Below are positions 1 through 6,355 of a stretch of 22,051 nucleotides of DNA, piece after piece. The notes under the pieces were generated by a model. It worked only from the letters and a program-made list of their open reading frames with translations, ran no database searches and was not told the DNA's origin. Within the stretch, counting starts at the first letter, position 1; every line of letters begins with the position of its first letter. Made by a program: the position numbers and the translations under genes. Source of the stretch: DASYML01 sp036399835 (GTDB lineage Bacteria; Acidobacteriota; Blastocatellia; Pyrinomonadales; Pyrinomonadaceae); assembly GCA_036399835.1 (NCBI GenBank), contig DASWMI010000179.1, forward strand, positions 1 to 22,051, read 5' to 3'.

Positions 1-99
1 CGTATCCTGGGCTGTTCAGTGGGGACATCAAAATCGCAGCTTCACAAGGCGCGTATGAAACTGCGCGGACTGCTGACAAAACAAAAGACCGCCGAATAG
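1..99 (+). CDS. Sigma-70 family (ECF-like) factor, C-terminal fragment
   Basis: Reading frame 1 is open from the window edge to TAG at 97-99 and gives 32 residues. They contain ILGCSVGTSKSQLHKARMKL, which matches the recognition helix of sigma-70 region 4 (a helix-turn-helix followed by the 'S..LH.AR..LR' pattern usual in ECF sigma factors). Region 4 contacts the -35 promoter element when bound to core RNA polymerase. The rest of the gene, including region 2 and any anti-sigma partner, lies outside the window, so the subgroup cannot be named. A GC-rich hairpin follows 39 bases after the stop. A LuxR-type helix-turn-helix is a less likely alternative, because the LHKAR pattern is typical of sigma factors. 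Confidence 0.8.
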   Translation, partial: RILGCSVGTSKSQLHKARMKLRGLLTKQKTAE

Positions 100-137
100 C
101 TCGCCCTTTAAGCTCAAGCCTGACAGAAATCTTTTAC

Positions 138-166
138 CGGAGCGCGGCATATCAAGCCGCGCTCCG
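138..166 (+). terminator. Hairpin between convergent genes, probable terminator
   Basis: An 11-bp perfect stem (CGGAGCGCGGC paired with GCCGCGCTCCG) closes a 7-base loop. It lies between the end of the sigma-factor gene and the end of the leftward small gene at 190, where a shared terminator is expected. The T-tract on the plus strand is weak (agtgcttta), so it may be a poor or factor-assisted terminator. Confidence 0.55.
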
Positions 167-189
167 AGTGCTTTATGAATCAATGAGCT

Positions 190-348
190 TTAGCCCTGGC
201 CGCCCTGCTTGTCCTTTAAGTTTGGCTGGTCCATTCTCTGGTCCGGCGCGCTCGCGCCCTGCTCTTGCTCGTTGCGTCCCTCTCGCGTGGCCTTGTTCTT
301 CTTGTCCTTACGCTGACCATCTTTTTTCTGCCGGTCTTTATCTGACAT
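190..348 (-). CDS. Small highly charged protein, 52 aa (unannotated type)
   Basis: The frame runs from ATG (346-348) to TAA (190-192) and encodes 52 residues. They are almost all charged or polar: they begin MSDKDRQKKDGQRKDKKNKA and end in a Gly/Gln-rich tail. There is no Cys, His, Trp, Tyr, Phe, Ile or Val, so the protein should be intrinsically disordered, hydrophilin-like and cytosolic, with no signal or membrane segment. An AGGGA ribosome-binding site lies 10 bases before the ATG. The gene starts 45 bases after the dehydrogenase at 394-1320 on the same strand, so the two are probably co-transcribed. That enzyme has a similar Lys/Arg-rich N-terminus. I do not recognise a named family. A stress or desiccation role is inference from composition and context only. 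It could also be a chance frame, though the clean start, ribosome site and spacing argue otherwise. Confidence 0.6.
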   Translation of the reverse strand: MSDKDRQKKDGQRKDKKNKATREGRNEQEQGASAPDQRMDQPNLKDKQGGQG

Positions 349-393
349 AACTTGCGCGTCCCTTCCCTCTTGCGAGCTTTAAATCAAGACATC

Positions 394-1320
394 TTATCCG
401 GCCCTTGTCTCGCCGCCGAGCAGCGTCAGTATCTCGCCCGTGACATAGCTTGAATCCGCTTCGGATGCGAAGTAGACGAAAGCCGGGGCAATCTCTTCGG
501 GCTGCGCGGGCCGCTTCATGGGCGTGTCTGCTCCGAATCCGGGTACTTCTTCGGCAGACTTATCCGAAGGATTAAGAGGTGTCCAGACTGGACCAGGCGA
601 GACGCAGTTGACGCGGATTCCCTTCTCGACCAGATTCTGCGCGAGCGATTTGGTAAAAGCATGAATCGCTCCCTTGGTCGCGGAGTAATCGAGCAGCTCC
701 TTGCTGCCTTCGAGTCCCGTAATCGAGCCTGTGTTGACGATGGCGCTGCCTTCCGGAAGATAACGCAGGGCAGCCTTCGTCATGTAAAAGTAGCCGTAAA
801 TGTTCGTCTTGAAAGTGCGGTCCCACTGCTCTTCGGAAACATCTTCGAGGCTCTTCTGGTGCTGCTGAAAGGCAGCGTTGTTGACGAGCAGGTCCAGCTT
901 GCCATACTCCTGCACGGTGCGGTCCACGGCCCTGCGGCAGAAGACAGGCTCACGCACATCGCCTGGAATCAAGAGGCACTCGCGCCCTTCGGCTTTCACA
1001 CCGCGGCGCGTCTCTTCCGCGTCCGACTCTTCCGAAGGAAGATAGATAATCGCCACGTCCGCCCCCTCGCGCGCGTAGAGCACGGCGACGGCGCGACCGA
1101 TGCCGGAATCGCCGCCCGTGATGAGTGCGATCTTATCTTTCAGCTTGCCGGAGCCTTTGTAGAGAGGAGCTTGATATTCGGGCTTAGGGTTCAGCCTGGA
1201 TTCAAGACCGGGCTTCTCCTGATGCTGCGCGGGCATGGGAGATTTCGGCTCTCTTTGTTTCCCTTTGCGCGCGCCCTTCCGCGCTTTCGCTGACTTACCG
1301 CCCTTCCTGCTCGTCGCCAT
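394..1320 (-). CDS. SDR family oxidoreductase with basic N-terminal extension
   Basis: A 308-residue classical short-chain dehydrogenase/reductase, an NAD(P)-dependent oxidoreductase of cytosolic type. Visible motifs are the dinucleotide-binding TGGDSGIG (68-75), NNAA (147-150), Asn173 in KTNIYG, Ser199, and the catalytic YSATK with Tyr212 and Lys216. The late SPGPVWTP segment is typical of the general-stress subgroup (Bacillus YdaD/YhxC-like). The first ~55 residues are a Lys/Arg/Pro-rich extension ahead of the Rossmann fold; this subgroup often has a shorter version. The start is supported by GGGAGGG six bases upstream of the ATG. The substrate cannot be read from sequence. The 52-residue charged gene follows 45 bases downstream. 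Family assignment is firm; a stress role is inferred from the subgroup. Confidence 0.92.
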   Translation of the reverse strand: MATSRKGGKSAKARKGARKGKQREPKSPMPAQHQEKPGLESRLNPKPEYQAPLYKGSGKLKDKIALITGGDSGIGRAVAVLYAREGADVAIIYLPSEESDAEETRRGVKAEGRECLLIPGDVREPVFCRRAVDRTVQEYGKLDLLVNNAAFQQHQKSLEDVSEEQWDRTFKTNIYGYFYMTKAALRYLPEGSAIVNTGSITGLEGSKELLDYSATKGAIHAFTKSLAQNLVEKGIRVNCVSPGPVWTPLNPSDKSAEEVPGFGADTPMKRPAQPEEIAPAFVYFASEADSSYVTGEILTLLGGETRAG

Positions 1321-1712
1321 TTATCCCTCCCGGTCCAAAGCTCTCTCATCTGCAACAGGCAGATACGCCCCTCTGAATTGCTTTGCAAAGGCGAGCCAGG
1401 TCTGCCAACAGGATTTTTAAGATAGTCTCTTAAAACACGAAATTATCGCGCTGATGAGGCGATAGTCTGTACGTTTTGACAAAACTATTGAAGTTTGCGA
1501 CTGGACCAGAAAGAGCGCTTGAGGGCGACATGCGCGAATAAACAGACGAGCGCGTCAAGCTGAATCAGCCAAGGGGGAACTTTTCTACCCGAAGAGTGTC
1601 TAAGCAGGGAAAGCTAAACCGGAAGGCCCGCGCCTGAAGAGTTTTATCTGTTAACAGGCATGCTCAAAAAAAATCTTTTCAGCTTGACCAGGCAGATATG
1701 AAGGAGACCAAC
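1321..1712. other. Divergent intergenic region, no gene seen
   Basis: About 390 bases separate the leftward dehydrogenase from the rightward DUF4440-like gene. I see no convincing coding frame. The region is more AT-rich than its flanks and holds several short symmetric elements: CTTTGCAAAG (1381-1390), an 8-bp inverted repeat at 1415-1435, GTTTTGACAAAAC (1473-1485, containing a consensus TTGACA on the plus strand), an exact CTGGACCAG at 1501-1509, and CTGTTAACAG (1648-1657). The octamer GATAGTCT occurs at 1421 and again at 1461. Both promoters must lie here, but I cannot pair -35 and -10 boxes with confidence. Confidence 0.5.
1415..1435. promoter_or_regulatory. Inverted repeat, possible operator
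   Basis: TTTTAAGA and TCTTAAAA form a perfect 8-bp inverted repeat around TAGTC. It lies about 95 bases upstream of the dehydrogenase start, in the zone where its promoter should be. The symmetric AT-rich arms and 5-base spacer suit a dimeric regulator. It could also be a weak hairpin. No regulator is identified. Confidence 0.3.
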
Positions 1713-2165
1713 ATGCGAAGAATGCTTATCGTCCTCGCGCTGCTCGCGATTATTTCGTCTCTCGTTCCGGGCCAGAACAGCGTGCAGAAAACGGACCAGA
1801 GCAACAACGCGGAGCAGGCCGTGTTGAAAACCATAGAGGAATGGTTTGAGGCCGAAGGGCGCCACGACCGCGCAGCTTTGGCGCGCATTGTCGCCGATGA
1901 TTTTATAGGCACAGGCCCGATGGGCAACACCTTGATTAAACAGGATGTCCTGCCGCGCGAAGGAGCGCGCGCGGGCGGCCTCTCTGTCACAGGCAGGGAC
2001 ATCAGCGTGCGTGTCTACGGCTAGACGGCGGTCGCCATAGGGCGCGGCGTACCTCGCGTCGAGGGCCACCAGCCGGAGATTCGTTTCACAGTCGTCTTCG
2101 TCAAGCGACAGGACCGCTGGCAGATGGTCGCAGGCCATCTCTCAGGCGTTTCCCATGAGGACTAA
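1713..2165 (+). pseudogene. SnoaL/DUF4440-like secreted protein, interrupted by in-frame TAG
   Basis: Translation from ATG 1713 gives a signal peptide (MRRMLIVLALLAIISSLVPG) and then an NTF2-fold DUF4440/SnoaL-like domain: AEQAVLKTIEEWFEAEGRHD, then ARIVADDFIGTGPMGN, then ISVRVYG. A TAG at 2022-2024 stops it after about 104 residues. The same frame continues without another stop to TAA 2163-2165 and encodes the missing end of the fold (TAVAIGRG, then RFTVVFVKRQDRWQMVAGHL). The ATG at 1698 was rejected because AAGGAG at 1701-1706 is an ideal ribosome site for 1713, six bases away. TAG is an ordinary stop elsewhere in this window (positions 97 and 3133), so recoding is unlikely. The candidates are a recent nonsense mutation or a base-call error. 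Family members are small secreted or periplasmic proteins, often of unknown substrate. Confidence 0.8.
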
Positions 2166-2246
2166 CACGGAGTTGGACCAGTAAAGAGAAGTTTCTTCGC
2201 GCTTGATGAGCCGGCCAATAGCTCGCACTTCAAAGGCGGGCGTCTC

Positions 2247-2975
2247 TCAAGAGATAGCGCTGGCGATAGCAAAGGCTGCGCCCGCCGCGAGGCTGCCGAT
2301 GAGCGTCGTCTGGAGCGCGCTGCGCAAAGGCCTAGTGCCCGTGAAGCGGCCCTTGATAAATCCGAAGACGACAAGGGCCAGCAGCGTGGCCGCAATGGAA
2401 AACAGCAAGGCTCTCGGCGCGCTGGCGACAAAGATATAGGGCGAGAGCGGGATTAAGCCTCCGGCGATATACGCGCCGCCGATGGTCAAAGCTGAGATGA
2501 AGGCGCGGCCCGGCTCAGGCTTTTCCAATCCCAGCTCAAAGCGCATCATAAAATCTATCCACTTCCCGGGACGCGATTGCAGACTGAGCACGATAGGCTT
2601 GATCTCATCTTCCGAGAGGCCGTATGAGCGAAAGACTTCGGCCACCTCCGCCATCTCTTCTTCGGGAATCTCCGCGACCTCACGCCGCTCACGCTCGCGC
2701 TCGCTGCGATAATGCTCGGCATCGCTTTTGGCGGCCAGGTAGCCGCCGAGACCCATCGCAATAGAGCCTGCCGCGATCTCCGCCAGCCCCGCCGTGATGA
2801 TGATGTTTGAAGCGCTCACGGCTCCGGTCAAACCCGCGGCCAGGGCGAAAGGCACGGTCAGCCCGTCGCTCATTCCGATGACCACATCGCGCACGACCTC
2901 GCTCGCCGTAAAGTGTCTTTCAGTATGCGGTGTTTGCGGCACAGGCCCGGCCCTCCCTGTCAAATAAGCTGCCAT
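2247..2975 (-). CDS. VIT1/CCC1-family iron/manganese transporter
   Basis: A 242-residue inner-membrane protein of the vacuolar iron transporter family, which moves Fe2+/Mn2+ out of the cytosol, probably by H+ antiport. It shows DVVIGMSDGLTVPFALAAG in TM1 (~30-52), TM2 (~57-80) with AEIAAGSIAMG, a charged cytosolic metal-binding segment rich in Glu (~84-155), and three further TM helices (~158-175, ~185-206, ~220-241). Asp37, Glu66 and Met74 align with the Asp43/Glu72/Met80 transport-path residues I recall from the plant structure, with a constant offset of six, so the protein looks functional. The ribosome site is weak (gggttaaaa). It converges on the broken DUF4440-like gene, with 81 bases between the two ends. 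Metal detoxification or storage is the likely role; Fe versus Mn cannot be decided. Confidence 0.92.
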   Translation of the reverse strand: MAAYLTGRAGPVPQTPHTERHFTASEVVRDVVIGMSDGLTVPFALAAGLTGAVSASNIIITAGLAEIAAGSIAMGLGGYLAAKSDAEHYRSERERERREVAEIPEEEMAEVAEVFRSYGLSEDEIKPIVLSLQSRPGKWIDFMMRFELGLEKPEPGRAFISALTIGGAYIAGGLIPLSPYIFVASAPRALLFSIAATLLALVVFGFIKGRFTGTRPLRSALQTTLIGSLAAGAAFAIASAIS

Positions 2976-3064
2976 AGCTTTTAACCCGCACAGTCTATTT
3001 CACTCTCCCCGACGCGCAAAGCATGAGCGGACGGCGCGGCCTGCGGAGCTGTCAAGGCAAAAGC

Positions 3065-3124
3065 GGAAACCGAAAAGAGGCCGCGCGATTGCTCATCAAC
3101 TCGCGCGGCCTCTTTTCGGTTTTC
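3065..3124 (-). terminator. Very long hairpin, bidirectional-type terminator
   Basis: Arms 3068-3088 and 3101-3121 are perfectly complementary over 21 bp, and the stem extends to about 24 pairs with one G-T wobble. The loop is 12 bases. The core GAGGCCGCGCGA stem is flanked by AAAA on one side and TTTT on the other, so it could terminate transcription on either strand. It begins 9 bases past the stop of the M14 peptidase gene, which is read leftward, so it is best read as that gene's terminator, insulating the VIT gene promoter downstream. Confidence 0.85.
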
Positions 3125-3132
3125 ATTAGTGA

Positions 3133-6100
3133 CTATCTCGCGTCGAGCTTTCTGCCCGCGTTGAGGTTGTCGAAATTGAGAATGGCGTTGAAGACTAGGA
3201 AGTAGCTGCCCTGCGTCTCGCCGCGCCAGACGGGGTTGATTGAGAAGAGGACGACGTGGCCCTGTTCGAGCGGGACGTCTATCACCGCAGCGTGTTGCGC
3301 AATCTCGCCGCCGCCGTCAACCAGACCGGAGACGAGCAGGTCTTTGTTGTCGGCGTAGCGCAGGATGACGCGCGGCCTGAACTGCGGAGGGATAACGTTG
3401 ATGCCGTTGCGCCTTTGTTCGTCCGTGACGGGCAGGGCTTCCCAGACTTCTGCGGTCGGCTCTGACGGAGCTTCGACGGGCGGGCGGCCCTGCGGCACGT
3501 CAGGGTCTTCGAGCGTCCCACGGCCAGTCTCACGCGCATCCGAGGCTCTGCGACCGCCGCCGCGACCGCCAAGGATATTGCTGAGGTTAAAGATTGGTCC
3601 ATCGAAGCAATAGATTGAGAGCTGCTCGCCATAGCCGTAGGCAATCGGACTCGCTGCGTCCACAAACTTCGAGCGGAGGATACTGCCGATCACCTTGAGG
3701 CGTTGCGGGCGTTGTATGGAGACGCCGGGCGCGAGGCCGTGGTTGACCGCCAGCTCAGCCGTATCCATGACGCTGATAAAGAGACCGCCGCGACGGACGA
3801 ACCTTTGCAGGTTGTTAAGTCCGGTCCAGCCGAGGCCGGGCCGTATGTCTTCGGTCGAGTCTATCTTGCCTATGTTGGGTGTGAGCGGAGTCGTCTTCCA
3901 GGGTAGCGGGTTGCCCCACATCGGCATCCCGTTGATGATTGCCAGAGGGTCGCGCCCGACCGGAGCAAAAAGAATGACATCATATTTGGCGTTGAGATTC
4001 TCGTCGCGCGCAGCATCCTGCGTGCTGATGTAGGCGTAGGGAATCTGTAGCTTGTCAAAGGCCAAGCGCCACCAGCCCTCGTCCTGCGTGCTCAGCCATG
4101 TGTGCATGATGGCGATGCGCGGAGCTTTGACGGCGTGTCTGCGCACCGTCGGCGCGGCGCTCAGGGCAAAGGCTTGCAGCTCAAGCTCTGTGGCTGCGCG
4201 CTGAAGGTCTGCGGCGGGCACGTTGCGTATGATGAAGGAGCCGCGATTGAACCTTTGCCCGGCGGCCTCGAAAGGCTCTTCGGCGACCTCGACCGCCGCG
4301 TTCTTCAAGCGATAACGCAGCGTCATCAGCGTATTATCAGCGTTGTGGTTGATGACGAAGACCGAGCCGCTCCCATTCAATCCGCCGCGCGCGCGGACTT
4401 CGCCCGCGACACGCTCCATCTGCGCGTTGAGAACTTTCGTATCGGTCACACGCGAGACCTGCACGTTGCCCAGTTCGCCAAAGGTCCAGGCCGTGTCGTC
4501 GTAAACATTCTGCTGTGGGTCGTTCGGACTCCAGTATTGATAATCGAGCAGCATGTCAGCGATGCGGCTGTAGGGCTGGTCCATACGGACGATGTAGCTG
4601 CCTGCCGGAAACGTGCGCGTCTCCGCCCCTTGCTCATCCTTTTTACGGTCCTGCGCCGCTGGACCAGTATTCTTCGCCTCCTGTGAAGCATTCGCGTTAG
4701 CGGGAGCACTCCTCGCATCATTATTCTTCGCGGCATCATTCCTGGCGGGCTGAGCCGGCTGTTTCCTGGCTCCCTTTTTGGCGCTGACGTTGACTGTGAA
4801 GGGCGCTGTGGCGCGAGAGATTTCGCAGCCCTGCGCTTGAAGCGTGCGGAGCAGCTCGGCCTGCGCCGCGGGTCGCGGGTCGTCCGCCGGAAAGACATAG
4901 GCGGCAGGCCCTTCGTTCCTGGGCTTCTCAATCGAACGTTTGCTCTTCAAGTAAAAGTTGCGCAGGAAGAGCTTGCCGTTGCTGGCGAAAAAGTTGAGCG
5001 CCGTTAGCAGGCCCGTCTGCTGGTAGTTATTGTTGTTGCGCTGCGACCAGCGAGCCTTCGGCAGCGGCGGGTTCTGGCGATACCATGTGCGAGAGTATTG
5101 CGATTGGCTCAGCGTGCGCTCGACCGTATCCGCACCCGCGTTGCCAAAGGTTTCGTAGAGGCGGCTGATGCCGTTGTGAGTGGCGGCGAGAAACATCAGG
5201 TAGCCTGGCGACCAGGTATCGAATGTGCCGTGCGTAAAGACACCCGGCATCCCGTACTTGGTCATTTCGGAAACGTTGTTCCAGCCGATCATCTGCCATT
5301 CGTCTGTCAGGATGGGGTCGAGCCATGCGTTGTATGGACCATCGCCGATGGTGTTGTCGTAAAGATAAGGGACTGACTCGTGGAGGTCGTGCAGCACCTG
5401 CGCTTTCCATCCCGTGTAGGTCTTGAGCACGTTGCGCGTCAGGTTGAGCGTGAGGCCCATCGCGTCGCGGTTGTTGTCGTGGGCCACGTAGTGTCCCCAG
5501 TAAAGCAGCGGCGGCCAGTTCTCATTGGGGTGGGCCAGATGCCAGTTGTAGACATCCACCTGTCGGTTGCGCCCATCAACCTCCACGACCGGAGTAATCA
5601 GCGTGATGAGATTGTCGCGTATGTTCTTGACGTGCGGCCCGTCGTCCACGACGAGGCGATAGGCCAACTCCATGAGGGCCGTCGGCGAGCCTGTCTCGGG
5701 CGAGTGAATCGCGCCAGTGATGTAATAGACGGGCAAGGATTCTGCGACAATCCGCTCGGCTTCATCATCATTAAGGTTGATGGTGCGAGGGTCCGCGAGT
5801 TTCGCCAGCCGCGCTCGATTCTCTTCGAGGCGCGACATGTTGGCCTCCGAAGAGATGGCGACGGCGATCATCTCGCGTCCTTCCTCGCTCGTGCCGATGG
5901 TGTAAACGCGCACGCGCGGGCTGGCCTTTTCCAGCAGACGCATATAGCGATAGACATCCTCGGCGTAAGGCAGCTTGCCTGGCGCTCCTGCGACATCGCC
6001 GAGCACGGCCTTCGGCGTCGGCACATTGGGCGAGGCCGGAAGATAATCCGTCAGCGGCGAGTTGAAGAAAGTTTCCGTCGTGTATTCCTTAATTTTTCTG

Positions 6101-6228
6101 GTGTAGTCCTCGTCAATCGCCTGGTTCGGATCACGAGCAGGCTTAACCTGGCTGACGGCGACGCATGAAACGGCTGTCAGCAGGATGATGGCTGCGAAAA
6201 AACGCTGGATAAAAGTGTGACGGCTCAT
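3133..6228 (-). CDS. Secreted M14-family zinc carboxypeptidase, large multidomain
   Basis: About 1031 residues with an N-terminal signal peptide (MSRHTFIQRFFAAIILLTAV). The M14 peptidase domain covers roughly 40-400. Zinc ligands fit His175 and Glu178 (GAIHSPETG) and a later His in the LHDLHE segment (~280-283); the substrate-pocket segments EVDGRNR and DNNRDAMG are also present. A Lys/Ala/Asn/Pro-rich low-complexity linker (~490-555) separates it from a C-terminal half that includes a Rossmann-like segment beginning PRIAIMHTWLS (~700 on), resembling the glutamine-amidotransferase-like domain found in other large M14 proteins. The ATG at 6228 is preferred over 6249 because AGAGGT lies seven bases before it and the signal peptide begins there. 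It should cleave C-terminal residues of peptides outside the cytoplasm. It follows the BNR-repeat gene on the same strand and ends at a strong terminator. Confidence 0.9.
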   Translation of the reverse strand: MSRHTFIQRFFAAIILLTAVSCVAVSQVKPARDPNQAIDEDYTRKIKEYTTETFFNSPLTDYLPASPNVPTPKAVLGDVAGAPGKLPYAEDVYRYMRLLEKASPRVRVYTIGTSEEGREMIAVAISSEANMSRLEENRARLAKLADPRTINLNDDEAERIVAESLPVYYITGAIHSPETGSPTALMELAYRLVVDDGPHVKNIRDNLITLITPVVEVDGRNRQVDVYNWHLAHPNENWPPLLYWGHYVAHDNNRDAMGLTLNLTRNVLKTYTGWKAQVLHDLHESVPYLYDNTIGDGPYNAWLDPILTDEWQMIGWNNVSEMTKYGMPGVFTHGTFDTWSPGYLMFLAATHNGISRLYETFGNAGADTVERTLSQSQYSRTWYRQNPPLPKARWSQRNNNNYQQTGLLTALNFFASNGKLFLRNFYLKSKRSIEKPRNEGPAAYVFPADDPRPAAQAELLRTLQAQGCEISRATAPFTVNVSAKKGARKQPAQPARNDAAKNNDARSAPANANASQEAKNTGPAAQDRKKDEQGAETRTFPAGSYIVRMDQPYSRIADMLLDYQYWSPNDPQQNVYDDTAWTFGELGNVQVSRVTDTKVLNAQMERVAGEVRARGGLNGSGSVFVINHNADNTLMTLRYRLKNAAVEVAEEPFEAAGQRFNRGSFIIRNVPAADLQRAATELELQAFALSAAPTVRRHAVKAPRIAIMHTWLSTQDEGWWRLAFDKLQIPYAYISTQDAARDENLNAKYDVILFAPVGRDPLAIINGMPMWGNPLPWKTTPLTPNIGKIDSTEDIRPGLGWTGLNNLQRFVRRGGLFISVMDTAELAVNHGLAPGVSIQRPQRLKVIGSILRSKFVDAASPIAYGYGEQLSIYCFDGPIFNLSNILGGRGGGRRASDARETGRGTLEDPDVPQGRPPVEAPSEPTAEVWEALPVTDEQRRNGINVIPPQFRPRVILRYADNKDLLVSGLVDGGGEIAQHAAVIDVPLEQGHVVLFSINPVWRGETQGSYFLVFNAILNFDNLNAGRKLDAR

Positions 6229-6281
6229 AGTTGACCTCTTTGACCTCATTTGTTCAAAACAACCCGACGATGCGATTGACT

Positions 6282-6310
6282 TATTGGCTCATTGAAGCAA
6301 TGGACCAATA
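6282..6310. repeat. Nested inverted repeat (hairpin) between BNR and M14 genes
   Basis: TATTGG/CCAATA encloses CATTG-AAG-CAATG, giving two stacked stems with a 2x2 internal mismatch. The element contains a TGGACCA word. It lies 45 bases past the stop of the BNR gene and 50 bases before the M14 start. The stem is AT-rich and lacks a following T-run, so it is a weak terminator at best. It could also be an operator or mRNA processing site. Confidence 0.4.
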
Positions 6311-6355
6311 GCTTTTTCTTCATCGTTCACGCGTTCCGTGTTCTGATTTCAGCTT

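Noticed and set aside
168..350. 60-codon plus-strand frame over the small gene
   Set aside because: Its product is Pro/Ser/Leu-rich without a pattern, it starts inside the terminator flank, and the minus-strand frame has a better start, ribosome site and operon spacing.
661..1293. 210-codon open frame on the plus strand
   Set aside because: Antisense to the dehydrogenase, whose complete catalytic motif set shows which strand is coding.
1476..1498. TTGACA promoter on the plus strand
   Set aside because: The -35 match is perfect, but the bases 17 downstream (gactgg) do not resemble a -10 box, and the distance to the gene is over 200 bases.
5380..6168. 262-codon open frame on the plus strand
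   Set aside because: Antisense to the M14 catalytic domain, which carries the zinc-ligand motifs; no ribosome site or family resemblance.
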